From contig JAXMCI010000018.1 in the NCBI GenBank assembly GCA_046349435.1, positions 83,396-147,395 of the forward strand: a DNA stretch of 64,000 nt. Reading direction: 5' to 3'. Position numbers and translations under genes: made by a program. How positions within the stretch are numbered: the stretch's first letter is position 1; each line of letters opens with the position of its first letter. Positions 46,313-55,545 of this stretch are shown here, in pieces. The notes under the pieces were generated by a model. It was not told the origin of the DNA, did no database searches, and saw only the letters and a list, made by a program, of their open reading frames with translations. The stretch is from JAXMCI01 sp046349435. GTDB taxonomy: Bacteria > Pseudomonadota > Alphaproteobacteria > Dongiales > Dongiaceae.

Positions 46313-48498
46313 ATGAGCGCACCCCAGGACCCGCGCGGCCTCGCCGCCGCGCTCGGCCGGCACTGGGTGCGGCTGGTCGGGGCCGGCGTCCTGCTGCTGG
46401 TCCTGCTGCTCCAGGCCGGGCTCGGGCCGGCGCTGCTCGAGCGGCCGCGGCTGGTGCTGTTCGACCTCTATGCCCGGCTGCTGCCGCGCGTCCCGGCGTC
46501 GGACCCGGTGACCATCGTGACGATCGACGAGGCCAGCCTGGCGGCGCTCGGGCAATGGCCCTGGCCGCGCGACCGCATGGCGGCGCTGGTCCGCCGGATC
46601 CTCGACGCCAGGCCGGCGGCGCTCGGCATCGACCTGCTCTGGCCGGAACCCGACCGGCTCAGCCCGGCCCGCTGGGCGGCGGGTGAGGGCAGCCTGCCGC
46701 CGGCCGTCGCCGCGGCGCTGGCGGCGCTGCCCGACCACGACGCGGCGCTCGCCCAGGCGCTGGCCGCCGGCCCGGTGGCGCTGGCGGTGGCCGGCGAGCG
46801 CGACGGCCATGCCGGGCAGGTCGGCCCGACCGCCATGGTGCTGGCCCGCGGCGGCGATCCGCATCCCTGGCTGCCCGCCTATGACGGGCTGCTGCGCAGC
46901 CTGCCGCCGCTCGACGCGGCGGCGCCGGGCCACGGGCTGGTCTCGGTCGACAAGTCGGTCGACGGGCTGGTCCGCCGCCTGCCGCTGATCTCCGGCGTCG
47001 CCGGCAGCCTGCTGGTGCCGGCGCTCTCGACCGAGATGCTGCGGCTGGCGGTCGGCGCCAAGCGGATCGACCTGCTGCTCGACGGCGGCGGCGTGCGCGG
47101 CCTGATGCTCGGCCGGCTCGGCATCCCGGCGGCGCCGGACGGCTTCGCCTGGCTCTACCTCTCGCCGCACGCCGACCGCCGCTTCGTCTCCGCCGCCGCG
47201 GTTCTCGCCGGCGAGGTGCCGCCCGGGCGGCTGCAGCGCAAGCTGGTGCTGCTCGGCATCACCGGCCTCGGGCTGCAGGACCAGCACGCCACCCCGCTCG
47301 GCCCGATGTGGGGCGTCGAGCTGCATGGCCAGCTGCTGGAGAACGTGGTCGACGGCCAGCTGCCGGCGCGGCCGCGCTGGGCGGGCTGGGCGGAGCTGGC
47401 GGCGACGCTGTTGCTCGGCCTGGCGCTGATCGCCCTGCTGCCGGCCGTTCGGCTGCGCTGGTACCTGCCCGCCGCCCTCCTGCCGCTGCTGCTGCTGGCC
47501 GCGGCCGGGCTCGCCGCATGGCACTGGAAGCTGTGGCTGATCGACGTCGCCACGCCGGCGGCGGGCGGCGGCGTGGTCTATGTCGCGCTGCTCGGCGGCG
47601 GGCTCGCCGAATCGCAGGCCCAGCGGCGCGCGCTGCGCCGCGCGCTCGAGGCGCAGCGGCTGCGCGAGGCGCGCATCGCCGGCGAGCTCGACGCCGCCCG
47701 GCGCATCCAGCTCGGCATCCTGCCGCGGCCGGAGTCGGTGGCCGGCGATCCGCGCTTCCAGCTCGACGCCGCGATCGCCCCGGCCCGCGAGGTCGGCGGC
47801 GACCTCTACGACTTCTTCATGATCGACGATCGCACGCTGTTCGTGATGGTCGGCGACGTCTCCGGCAAGGGCGTGCCGGCCAGCCTGTTCATGGCGCTGG
47901 GCAAGGCGCTCTACAAGAGCTGCGTGCTGCGCGGCGAGCGCGACATCGGCACGGTGATGGCGGCGGCCAATGCCGAGATCTCGCGCGACAATGTCGAGAT
48001 GATGTTCATCACGATGTTCGCCGGGCTGCTCGACCTCGAGAGCGGCGCGCTCGCCTTCTGCAACGCCGGCCACGACGCGCCGTTCCTGCTCGCCGCACCC
48101 GGCGCGCCGCGCGACCTCGACAATGTCGGCGGCCCGCCGATCGGCGCGGTCGACGACTTCCCTACATGACCGAGCACAGCCGGCTGCTGCCGGGCGAGCT
48201 GCTGGTGCTGACCACCGACGGCGTCACCGAGGCGATGGACCCGGCGGGCGCGCTGCTCGGCCGCCCCGCCGCCGCCGCCGCGCTCGCCGCGCTGCCCGCC
48301 GGCGCCGGCGCGCCAGAGGCGATCGCCGCGCTGCAGGCCGCGGTGGCCGGCTTCGCCGCCGGCGCCGAGCCCTCCGACGACGTGACGCTGCTGGCGGTCG
48401 CCTGGCGCGGGCCCTCCGCAGGGCCCTCCGCAGGGCCCTCCGCAGGGCCCTCCGCAGGGCCCTCCGACAGGCCGGCCGCGCCGCTCAGCGCACCGTGA
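46313..48498 (+). CDS. CHASE2-domain membrane-bound PP2C-type (SpoIIE/RsbU) phosphatase, frameshifted
   Basis: About 728 aa once joined. N-terminal membrane span, extracytoplasmic CHASE2 sensor (DPVTIVTIDEASLAALGQWPWPR), three membrane spans (residues about 360-440), a linker helix (EAQRLREARIAGELDAARRI) and a PP2C phosphatase: REVGGDLYDFFMID, GDVSGKGVPASLFMA, NAGHDAPF, and after the break LLVLTTDGVTEAMD and PSDDVTLLAV. The break is at the CCC run 48160-48162; restoring one C gives VDDFPYMTEHS. Expected role: sense an envelope signal and dephosphorylate the STAS antagonist. A 12-bp tandem repeat encodes a GPSA tail. Confidence 0.88.
48409..48467. repeat. 12-bp tandem repeat (about five units) in the phosphatase 3' end
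   Basis: GGGCCCTCCGCA occurs four times exactly from 48409 to 48456, followed by a partial fifth unit. In frame it encodes GPSA repeats at the C-terminus of the PP2C protein. The unit length keeps the frame, so the copy number can vary without harm. It ends just before the overlapping 3' end of the convergent OmpA gene. Confidence 0.9.
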
Positions 48499-49117
48499 TC
48501 ACCACCCGGCGGTTGCGCGGCTCGGCGACGGCGTCGCCGGTCGCCACCAGCAGCTCGCGCTCGCCGCGCCCGACCGCGACGACGTCCTCCGGCTTGAGGC
48601 CGCGCTCGATCAGCATCCGGCGCACCGCCTCGGCGCGCTGCAGCGACAGCTGGTCGTTGCGCTCCGGCGAGGCGACCGTGTCGGTGTGGCCGGTGACCAC
48701 GACCTCCGCCGCCTTGCGCCGGGCGATGTCCTGGAAGACCTCCTCGAAGGCCTTCTGCGAGTCCGGGGTCAGCTGGTCGCTGCCGCTCTCGAAATAGAGG
48801 GTGAAGCTCTGCGGCGGGATCGGCCGGGCGGCGAGCGCCGCGCCGAAGACCTGCGCCACCTCCTTCTGGTCGACCTCGACCGGCTTCATGCCGGCCGAGC
48901 CGGCGCCCGAGCCGACCGCGGCATAGGGCTTGTTCAGCACCGCTTCCTGGCCGCCGCCGGGCTTGTAGACGACCACCGTGCCGACATGCTGGCCGGCGCT
49001 GTCCGGCAGCACCACGACGAGGTTGTCCTTCGACGCGCAGCCGGCCAGGGCGGCGGCGGCGAGCAGCGCCGCCAGGGCCAGCGCGCGCCCGGCGGCGCGG
49101 CCCGGAAGCCGCGTCAC
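48485..49117 (-). CDS. OmpA-family lipoprotein
   Basis: 210 aa. Lipobox AALAGC (Cys about 27), a middle domain including DSAGQHVGTVVVYKPGGG, then an OmpA domain: FTLYFESGSDQLTPDSQ, VVTGHTDTVASPERNDQLS, RRVVITVR. Peptidoglycan-binding Asp/Arg are present. It overlaps the FecR stop by 4 nt, so the two are co-translated. It overlaps the convergent phosphatase end by 14 nt. Likely an outer-membrane, periplasmic part of the signalling locus. Confidence 0.9.
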   Translation of the reverse strand: MTRLPGRAAGRALALAALLAAAALAGCASKDNLVVVLPDSAGQHVGTVVVYKPGGGQEAVLNKPYAAVGSGAGSAGMKPVEVDQKEVAQVFGAALAARPIPPQSFTLYFESGSDQLTPDSQKAFEEVFQDIARRKAAEVVVTGHTDTVASPERNDQLSLQRAEAVRRMLIERGLKPEDVVAVGRGERELLVATGDAVAEPRNRRVVITVR

Positions 49118-49563
49118 GAGCCGCCTCCGGCGGCGCGCACCACCAGCTCGGTGCCGCGCACCGCCAGCACCGCCGCCGGGGTGTGGATCTTCATCGCCTC
49201 CGGCGTCTCGGCGACGATCTGGCCGGAATGCACCGCCAGCGTGCCGGCCAGCAGCGAGCTGTCGAAGCTGCCCTCGTGCGTCGTCTGGTCGAAGGCGAAG
49301 CTGTCCAGCCGGAGCTCGCTCGAGGGCCCGAGCGACATCATGCTGCTGTCGGCGAAGGTGATGCCGACCGAGCCGTCGGCGCCGGTGCGCACGAGGTCGC
49401 TGGCGAACACCCGGTCGCCCGGCGCGCCCGGTTTGCCGGCGCCGCCATGCTCGATGGTGACGCTGCCCGACGCGGTCTTGAGCTGTCCGATCGGCTGGTC
49501 GTCGGCCAGCGCCAGGGCGGGCGCCGCCGCCAGCCCGAGCAGAAGAAGCAGAGCGCGTCTCAT
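49114..49563 (-). CDS. Secreted FecR-domain protein
   Basis: 149 aa. Sec signal (LLLLLGLAAAPALALADD) followed by a FecR-type beta domain: IGQLKTASGSVTIEHGG, DRVFASDLVRTGADGSVGI, SMMSLGPSSELRLDSFAFD, and KIHTPAAVLAVRGTELVV. Unlike classical FecR it has no anti-sigma or membrane domain; these soluble periplasmic forms accompany CHASE2 and OmpA proteins. An extended -10 (TGCTATATT, at 49597-49605 on the minus strand) lies 34 nt upstream of the start. Confidence 0.85.
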   Translation of the reverse strand: MRRALLLLLGLAAAPALALADDQPIGQLKTASGSVTIEHGGAGKPGAPGDRVFASDLVRTGADGSVGITFADSSMMSLGPSSELRLDSFAFDQTTHEGSFDSSLLAGTLAVHSGQIVAETPEAMKIHTPAAVLAVRGTELVVRAAGGGS

Positions 49564-49596
49564 CCGGTCACCCCCACGACAGCGGACAGTGCCTTC

Positions 49597-49605
49597 AATA
49601 TAGCA
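49597..49605 (-). promoter_or_regulatory. Extended -10 promoter of the fecR-ompA pair
   Basis: TGCTATATT on the minus strand matches an extended -10 (TGn plus TATATT). It lies 34 nt before the FecR start codon, in an otherwise GC-rich stretch. No convincing -35 is present, as usual for extended -10 promoters. Confidence 0.45.
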
Positions 49606-49731
49606 CAGCCGGCGGGCGGTCCGGGAGTGCGGCCACGCCAGCCGGCGCGGCCGGCCCGCGGGGCGCGCCACGATGGCGGTAGCCCGCCGCGCCGATCCTG
49701 CTTAGCCTGCAGGGCAGGGGGACGCGCTGCG

Positions 49732-50142
49732 ATGGCCGAGACCTTGACCCTGGAGCTGCCGGCGCGCGCCGCCGGCCTGCAGCAGGCGCTGGCGCGCATC
49801 GAGGGCTGGTGCGCCGCGCGGGGCCTGCCGCGCGCCCTCGCCCTGCGGCTGCTGATCGTCGTCGAGGAGCTGTTCACCAACAGCGTCAAGTACGGCTACG
49901 GGGCGGAATGCGACCGGCCGGTGCGGCTCGCCCTGGCTGCCGCCGGGGCGGGCGTCGAGCTCGCCTACGAGGACGAGGCGCCGCATTTCGACCCCACCGC
50001 CTGGCAGGGCGCGCTGCCCGATTCCGCGCAGAGCCCGGTCGGCCGCACCGGCATCGCGCTGGTGCTCGGCATGGCGCAGGCGGCGCGCTGGGAGCCGCGT
50101 CCCGGCGGCAACCGGCTGGTGCTGCGGCTGGCGGCCGGCTGA
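49732..50142 (+). CDS. RsbW-like serine kinase / anti-sigma HATPase domain protein
   Basis: 136 aa HATPase_c2 domain: the N box VVEELFTNSVKYGYG and the G-box region GRTGIALVLGMAQ are both present. Such proteins phosphorylate STAS antagonists and sequester sigma or other output proteins. ATG 49732 follows GCAGGGGGA. It is the likely kinase partner of the STAS (44801) and the PP2C phosphatase (46313). No sigma factor is adjacent. Confidence 0.88.
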   Translation: MAETLTLELPARAAGLQQALARIEGWCAARGLPRALALRLLIVVEELFTNSVKYGYGAECDRPVRLALAAAGAGVELAYEDEAPHFDPTAWQGALPDSAQSPVGRTGIALVLGMAQAARWEPRPGGNRLVLRLAAG

Positions 50143-50171
50143 GCCCGGCTCGGCCGGCCGCCGGGCCGCCT

Positions 50172-51718
50172 TCAGGCGACCCCCTCATAGACCAGCTCGG
50201 TGATCATGCCGGTGGCCATGTGGTAGAGGTTGTGGCAGTGCAGCAGCCAGCGGCCGGGGTTGTCGGCGTCGAGGGCGACGCGCACGGTGCCGCGCGGCGG
50301 CACCAGGATGGTGTCGCGCAGCGCGCCGGCCACGGGCTCGCCGTTCAGCGCGACGATGTGGAAGTGATGGCCGTGCAGGTGCATGGGATGGGCCATCGGC
50401 GTCTCGTTGACCATCTCGATCACCACGCGCTGGCCGCGGGTGACGCGCAGCGGCCGGCGGTCGGCCCAGCCGCGCCCGTCGATGCCCCAGCCATAGGGTG
50501 CCATGGTGCCGGTGAGCCGCATGCGATGGGTGATCTCGGTGGGCCCCGGCGGCAGCGCCGCGGCGGCGGCGAGGCGGCGCTCGAGCGCCAGATCCGCCGG
50601 CGGCGCCGCCGCGGCGGTCGCGGTCGCCATCCGGCTCACCGCCGCGCCGGGCGCCGCCAGCAGCAGGCCGGTGCGCTCCTGCCGCCCTTCGCCCTGTGCC
50701 AGGACCGGGAGGACGGTGCCGGCGGGGACCACGACCAGCAGGTCGATCCGCTGCGCCTGGGCAAGCGGGAGGCGCGTCGCGGTCAGCGGCGCCACCGGGT
50801 TGCCGTCGACCGCCAGCACGGTCGCGCCGGCGCCGCCGAGATCCACCCAGAAGGCGGTGCCGGCGGCGCCGTTGATCAGCCGCAGCCGGACGCGCCCGCC
50901 GCGCTCGACCCGCACGATCTCGGGGTCGTCGAGCGTCCGGTCGTTGGCCAGGAAGGCGTCGTACTGGACGTCGTTCAGGTCGGGCCCGGCGCCCGCCGGC
51001 TTCGCCATCGCGGCCATGTCGTGGCCGGTCTTGGGCATGCCCGGCATGCCGCCATGCATGCCGGCCATCGCGTCGCCCCCGGCCAGGCCGGCGAGGATCG
51101 CGGCCGGGTCCTGGAAGGTGAAGTCGTGCAGCAGCACGGTGACCTCCTGGGCATCGAGGCGGAGATCCTCCGGCCGGCGCACCACCAGCGGGCCGGCCAG
51201 CAGCTGCTGCTCCTGCATGCCCTGGTGCGAGTGCATCCAATGGGTGCCCGGCCGCGCCGCGAAGTCGTAGTCGCGGCTGGTGCCGGCGGCGAGCGGCCCG
51301 ACATAGCTGGTCTCGGCGACGCCGTCCTCGGCGGCCGGCGGCGTCTGGCCGTGCCAGTGCACGATGGTCGGCTCGGCCAGGCGGTTCTCCAGCGTCGAGG
51401 CGGAAGCGCTCGCCGGGGTCGAGCGCCAGCCCGGGCGCGCCGCCCGGCGCGCCGACGCGATAGACCGAGGCGGCCCTGCCCTTGACCTCGATGGTGCGCC
51501 GCTCCACCGCCAGCCGCCGCGCCGCAGCAGCCCGGCCGTCGCCGGCAGGGCCGGCAGCAGCACCACGGCCCCGCTACCGCCCCCGCCCCCGCCAGGAACC
51601 GGTTGTCGGCGTCGAGGCGACGCGCACGGTGCCGCGCGGCGGCACCAGGATGGTGTCGCGCAGCGCGCCGGAACCGGCGGCGCGAGACGCGCGGTCCTTG
51701 CTTCCCGATATGGAGCAT
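50172..51718 (-). CDS. Multicopper oxidase (CopA/laccase-like), frameshifted and disrupted by a 75-bp insertion
   Basis: All four copper-ligand motifs are present: VHWHGQ, HSHQGMQEQQ, HPMHLHGHHFHI and HCHNLYHMATGM. Met-rich segments (MAGMHGGMPGMPKTGHDM) are typical of copper-tolerance oxidases. The start is ATG 51718, giving a Tat signal (VSRRRF...AGAGAVAG). The frame breaks near 51569, 51510 and 51400, and the Tat signal is split by a 75-bp insertion (51595-51669) copied from the gene's own 3' end. It would oxidise Cu(I) in the periplasm. It follows the Spy-like gene by 35 nt on the same strand. Repeated damage may mean a true pseudogene. Confidence 0.8.
51595..51677. repeat. Duplicated piece of the multicopper oxidase gene, flanked by GGAACCGG direct repeats
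   Basis: 51601-51671 is a near-exact copy (one missing base) of 50258-50329, which encodes the PPRGTVRVALDADN segment near the oxidase C-terminus. The copy is bounded by 8-bp direct repeats GGAACCGG (51595-51602 and 51670-51677). Removing one repeat plus the insert restores a normal Tat signal, RRRFLAGAGAVAG. The source copy remains in place. Confidence 0.85.
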
Positions 51719-51753
51719 CCGGGGGCCGTCGGCCAGCGCCGCGCTGCGCCGGG

Positions 51754-52482
51754 TCACCGCCACCGCGGGCGCATCGACTCGCCCATCAGATCGTCCGCAG
51801 TCTTCTTCTGCTCGGGGGAGAGCGCGGCGTAGAGCGGCGCAGCCGCCGCCTGGATCTGCTTCAGCGCCGCCAGATGCGCCGACAGCAGGTCGATGCGCCG
51901 CTGCATCTGGTCGAGCGCGGTGCCCTCGTCGTCGCCCGGGCCCTTGGCCTGGTGGGCCGCGGCGAGCGTCTTGGCCGCCCCGCGCACCGCGTCGGCGAAG
52001 GCGTTCCACGGCCCACCCTGCGCGTCGGTGATCGCGAGCTCGGTGCGGTAGAAGGCGAGATCGCCCTCGAGATGGCGGAACGGCGCGCGGCCGTCCCAGC
52101 CGCCCATCCCGCGGTGGGCGAGCGCGCCGCGCATCGGCCGGCCCATGCCGCCGCCCATCATGCCCTGATCCATCATGCCGGCACCGCCTTGCATGGCACC
52201 GCCCTGCATGTTGCCGCCCTGCATGTCGCCGCACATCTGCGGCATCATCTGCATCATGCGGCCCATCATCTGCATCATGTCGCCCATCATTGCGGGCATG
52301 TCGGCATCGTCGTCGCTGGCCATCGGCATGGCCGGCGAAGCGGTCCCCTGGGCGGCGGCCGCGCCGGCCGCGGGATGGGCGGTCTGATCCGCGTCGTCCT
52401 GGGCTCGCGCGGTGCCGCCGGCGAGGGCGAGGGCGAGCGCGAAGGCGAGGCTGGGGGCGGCGATCCTGGTGCGATTGGACAT
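51754..52482 (-). CDS. Met-rich Spy/CpxP-like (LTxxQ) periplasmic protein
   Basis: 242 aa. Signal peptide (FALALALAGGTARAQD), a Met-rich region (MPAMMGDMMQMMGRMMQMM, then MQGGNMQGGAMQGG) fit for Cu(I) binding, and a C-terminal helical LTxxQ-type domain (RIDLLSAHLAALKQIQAAA, LSPEQKKTADDLM). GGAGG lies 5 nt before ATG 52482. It probably binds periplasmic copper or acts as a chaperone. It is in the copA operon, 95 nt after the Cys-rich gene. Confidence 0.8.
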   Translation of the reverse strand: MSNRTRIAAPSLAFALALALAGGTARAQDDADQTAHPAAGAAAAQGTASPAMPMASDDDADMPAMMGDMMQMMGRMMQMMPQMCGDMQGGNMQGGAMQGGAGMMDQGMMGGGMGRPMRGALAHRGMGGWDGRAPFRHLEGDLAFYRTELAITDAQGGPWNAFADAVRGAAKTLAAAHQAKGPGDDEGTALDQMQRRIDLLSAHLAALKQIQAAAAPLYAALSPEQKKTADDLMGESMRPRWR

Positions 52483-52577
52483 CATGTCCTCCTTGGCTGG
52501 AAAACGATCCCGCAGGACGAGCCGCCGGAGGCGGCCGTCGATGACGATTTTGAGGCGGCCGGGCTGCCGGCCGCCGC

Positions 52578-52922
52578 TCAGGCCGTCGGCTCGGGGGGAT
52601 GCAGCCCGGGACGGGTCGCGATGCCCGGCAGGCGCGGGCTCTCGGGGATGCCGAAGGCGGCGCCCGAGGGGGGTCGCAGCGCCGGCGGCGTCGCCGGCGC
52701 CAGCCCGAGGACCGGGCCCGGGCAGAGATTGCCGTGGCAGCAGCCGGGCACCGTCGCGCCGTGCCGGTGATCGGCGCAGGGCAAGGGATCGAGGGCGCAG
52801 GCTGTCCCCGCCTGGCAAGGCGCGGGCGCCGCCGTCGCCGGCCCCGCCGCCGGCAGGGCCGACAGGGCCAGCATCGCCAGCACGAGCAGCCCGGCGATCA
52901 TCCTGCGGACGCGCGCGACCAT
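52578..52922 (-). CDS. Small secreted Cys-rich protein of the copper locus
   Basis: 114 aa. Signal peptide (MIAGLLVLAMLALSALPAAG) followed by a segment with seven Cys (APCQAGTACALDPLPCADH, PGCCHGNLCPG) and His, then a Pro-rich tail. I do not recognise the family. The Cys/His content and position between copA and the Spy-like gene suggest a periplasmic copper-binding protein (inference). Confidence 0.55.
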   Translation of the reverse strand: MVARVRRMIAGLLVLAMLALSALPAAGPATAAPAPCQAGTACALDPLPCADHRHGATVPGCCHGNLCPGPVLGLAPATPPALRPPSGAAFGIPESPRLPGIATRPGLHPPEPTA

Positions 52923-53051
52923 GCGGTGCAGCCTGTCCTCCGTCCCTCGCGCCTGCCTTACGGGACCCCGGCCGGGCCGGCCTTGATCTGCGTCAACCGC
53001 GGGCCGGCGGCTGCGTCTCCCGCGGCGCGCCGTCGCGCCGCAGGCGCGGGC

Positions 53052-55484
53052 TCACGATCCCGGCCGCGCCTCGGCGTCGATGTCCTCGGCCCGCAGCCGC
53101 AGCGCGTTGCCGACGACGCTGACCGAGGACAGCGCCATCGCCGCCGCGGCGACGATCGGCGAGAGCAGGAGGCCCAGCACGGGATAGAGGATGCCGGCGG
53201 CGATCGGCACCCCGGCCGCGTTGTAGAGGAAGGCGAAGAGCAGGTTCTGCCGGATGTTGCGCATCACCGCGCGCGACAGACGGCGCGCCCGGATGATGCC
53301 GGTGAGGTCGCCCTGCAACAGCGTCACCCCGGCGCTCTCGATGGCGACGTCGGTGCCGGTGCCCATGGCGATGCCGACATCGGCGGCGGCCAGCGCCGGC
53401 GCGTCGTTGACGCCGTCGCCGGCCATCGCCACCACCCGGCCCTGGGCGCGCAGCCGCTCGATCACCGCCGCCTTCTCGTCGGGCAGCACCTCGGCCTCGA
53501 CGGAGTCGATCGCCAGGCGCCGCGCCACCGCGGCGGCCGTGGTGTGGTTGTCGCCGGTCAGCATCACCACCCTGAGCCCGTCGCGGCGCAGCGCCGCCAG
53601 GGCGGCCGGGGTGCTCGCCTTGATCGGGTCGGCGATGCCCATCAGGCCGGCCGGCTTGCCGTCGACCGCCACCAGCACCGCCGTGGCGCCCTCGCTGCGC
53701 AGCGCCTCGGCGGCGGTGCCGAGACGGCCGGCATCGATGCCGCGCTCGGCCAGGAAGCGGGCGCTGCCGAGCAGCACCTGGTGGCCCTCGACGCGGCCGA
53801 CGACGCCGCGCCCGGGCGGCGCGGCGAAGCCCACCGGCTGGCCCAGCCGGAGGCCGCGCTGCTCGGCGGCGGCGACGATCGCCCGGGCCAGCGGATGCTC
53901 GCTGCCGCGCTCCAGGCTGGCGGCCAGCCGCAGCAGCTCGCTCTCGGTGAAGCCAGGCATGGCGCTGAGGCCGGTCAGGCTCGGCCGGCCCTCGGTCAGC
54001 GTGCCAGTCTTGTCGACGACGATGGTATCGACCTTCTCCAGTCGCTCCAGCGCCTCGGCGTTCCTGATCAGCACCCCGGCCTGGGCGCCGCGGCCGACCC
54101 CGACCATGATCGACATCGGCGTGGCGAGGCCGAGCGCGCAGGGGCAGGCGATGATCAGCACCGACACGGCGGCGACCAGCGCGTAGGCGAGCCGCGGCTC
54201 CGGCCCCCACAGGGCCCAGGCGGCGAAGGCGGCGAGCGCCACCGCGATCACCACCGGCACGAACCAGCCCGAGACCCGGTCGGCCATGCGCTGGATCGGC
54301 GCGCGGCTGCGCTGCGCGTCGGCGACCATCTGGACGATGCGCGCCAGCATCGTCTCGCGCCCGACCTTCTCGGCCCGCATCACCAGCCCGCCCGCCTGGT
54401 TGAGCGTGCCGGCGATCAGCCTGGCGCCCGGCGCCTTGCTCACCGGCATCGATTCGCCGGTCACCATCGACTCGTCGACCGTGCCTTCGCCTTCCAGCAG
54501 CAACCCGTCGACCGGCACCTTCTCGCCCGGCCGCACCCGGAGCCGGTCGCCCGCCGCGATGGTGTCGAGCGGCACCTCCGCCTCGCCGCCGTCGGGGCCC
54601 AGGCGGCGCGCCGTCTTCGGCGCCAGGTCGAGCAGCGCGCGGATCGCGCCGGAGGTGCGCTCGCGGGCCGACAGCTCGAGCATCTGGCCGAGCAGCACCA
54701 GCACGGTGATGACCGAGGCCGCCTCGAAATAGACGGCGACCGAGCCGTCGGCGGCGCGGAAGGCCGGCGGGAACAGCGCGGGGGCCAGCGTCGCCACCAC
54801 GCTGTAGGTCCAGGCGACGCCGGTGCCGAGCGCGATCAGCGTGAACATGTTGAGGTTGCGGGTGGCGAGCGAGCGGGCGCCGCGCTGGAAGAACGGCCAG
54901 CCGGCCCACAGCACGACCGGCGTCGCCAGCCCGAGCTGGATCCAGCCGGAGAGCTGCGGCGCCACCAGGTGATGCAGCCCGGCGAGATGGCCGCCCATCT
55001 CCAGCACCGCCACCGGCAGCGCCAGCACCAGGCCGATCCAGAAGCGGCGGCGCATGTCGGCGAGCTCGGGGTTGGGCCCGGCCTCGGCGGTGGCCAGCTC
55101 CGGCTCCAGCGCCATGCCGCAGATCGGGCAGCTGCCCGGCCCGGCCTGGCGGATCTCGGGATGCATCGGGCAGGTGTAGATCGCCCCCGCCGGGGCCGCG
55201 GCCGCCGGCGCCGCCGCCTGGCCGTCATTCGCCGCGGCGGGGTGGCGGCGGCCGTGAGGGTGACGCGGCTCGGCCGTGTGCGGCCGGGCGGCGGGCCGCT
55301 CCGGCTTCGGCGCGAGGTAGCGGTCGGGCGCGGCGGCGAACATGTCGCGGCAGCCTGCGCAGCAGAAATGGTAGGTCTTGCCGGCATGGACGGCGCTCGG
55401 CTTGCCGGCGCCGGGGTCGACCGTCATGCCGCAGACCGGGTCGATGGCCGCCGCCGCGGCGGGATTGCGCAGGTCGCTGCTCAC
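53052..55484 (-). CDS. copA: Copper-translocating P1B-type ATPase with YHS and heavy-metal-binding domains
   Basis: 810 aa from GTG. The N-terminus has a YHS domain (DPVCGMTVDPG, FCCAGCRDMF), then the heavy-metal-binding domain YTCPMHPEIRQ / CPICGMALEPE. The ATPase core has IACPCALGLATP (the CPC ion site), the phosphorylation motif DKTGTLTEG, and GDGVNDAPALAAADVGIAMG. It exports Cu(I) from the cytoplasm. Divergent from csoR, with which it shares the CsoR operator. First gene of the minus-strand copper operon. Confidence 0.95.
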   Translation of the reverse strand: MSSDLRNPAAAAAIDPVCGMTVDPGAGKPSAVHAGKTYHFCCAGCRDMFAAAPDRYLAPKPERPAARPHTAEPRHPHGRRHPAAANDGQAAAPAAAAPAGAIYTCPMHPEIRQAGPGSCPICGMALEPELATAEAGPNPELADMRRRFWIGLVLALPVAVLEMGGHLAGLHHLVAPQLSGWIQLGLATPVVLWAGWPFFQRGARSLATRNLNMFTLIALGTGVAWTYSVVATLAPALFPPAFRAADGSVAVYFEAASVITVLVLLGQMLELSARERTSGAIRALLDLAPKTARRLGPDGGEAEVPLDTIAAGDRLRVRPGEKVPVDGLLLEGEGTVDESMVTGESMPVSKAPGARLIAGTLNQAGGLVMRAEKVGRETMLARIVQMVADAQRSRAPIQRMADRVSGWFVPVVIAVALAAFAAWALWGPEPRLAYALVAAVSVLIIACPCALGLATPMSIMVGVGRGAQAGVLIRNAEALERLEKVDTIVVDKTGTLTEGRPSLTGLSAMPGFTESELLRLAASLERGSEHPLARAIVAAAEQRGLRLGQPVGFAAPPGRGVVGRVEGHQVLLGSARFLAERGIDAGRLGTAAEALRSEGATAVLVAVDGKPAGLMGIADPIKASTPAALAALRRDGLRVVMLTGDNHTTAAAVARRLAIDSVEAEVLPDEKAAVIERLRAQGRVVAMAGDGVNDAPALAAADVGIAMGTGTDVAIESAGVTLLQGDLTGIIRARRLSRAVMRNIRQNLLFAFLYNAAGVPIAAGILYPVLGLLLSPIVAAAAMALSSVSVVGNALRLRAEDIDAEARPGS

Positions 55485-55509
55485 CTCAGCCTCATCGCAT
55501 GTTCCGGCT

Positions 55510-55542
55510 TTGACTTATATACCCCCACGGGGTATCATGCAA
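55510..55542. promoter_or_regulatory. CsoR operator inside overlapping divergent promoters of copA and csoR
   Basis: Palindrome ATACCCC-CAC-GGGGTAT at 55519-55535, the typical CsoR/RcnR-type operator with C/G tracts. Plus strand: TTGACT (55510-55515), 17-bp spacer, TATCAT (55533-55538) reads towards csoR. Minus strand: TTGCAT (55537-55542), 17-bp spacer, TATAAG (55514-55519) reads towards copA. The operator fills both spacers, so one bound repressor would block both promoters. Promoter calls are by consensus match. Confidence 0.85.
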
Positions 55543-55545
55543 TCC

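Noticed and set aside
55537..55545. ATG 55537 as the csoR start
   Set aside because: It overlaps the predicted -10 box and has no Shine-Dalgarno; ATG 55546 fits the promoter and the family length.
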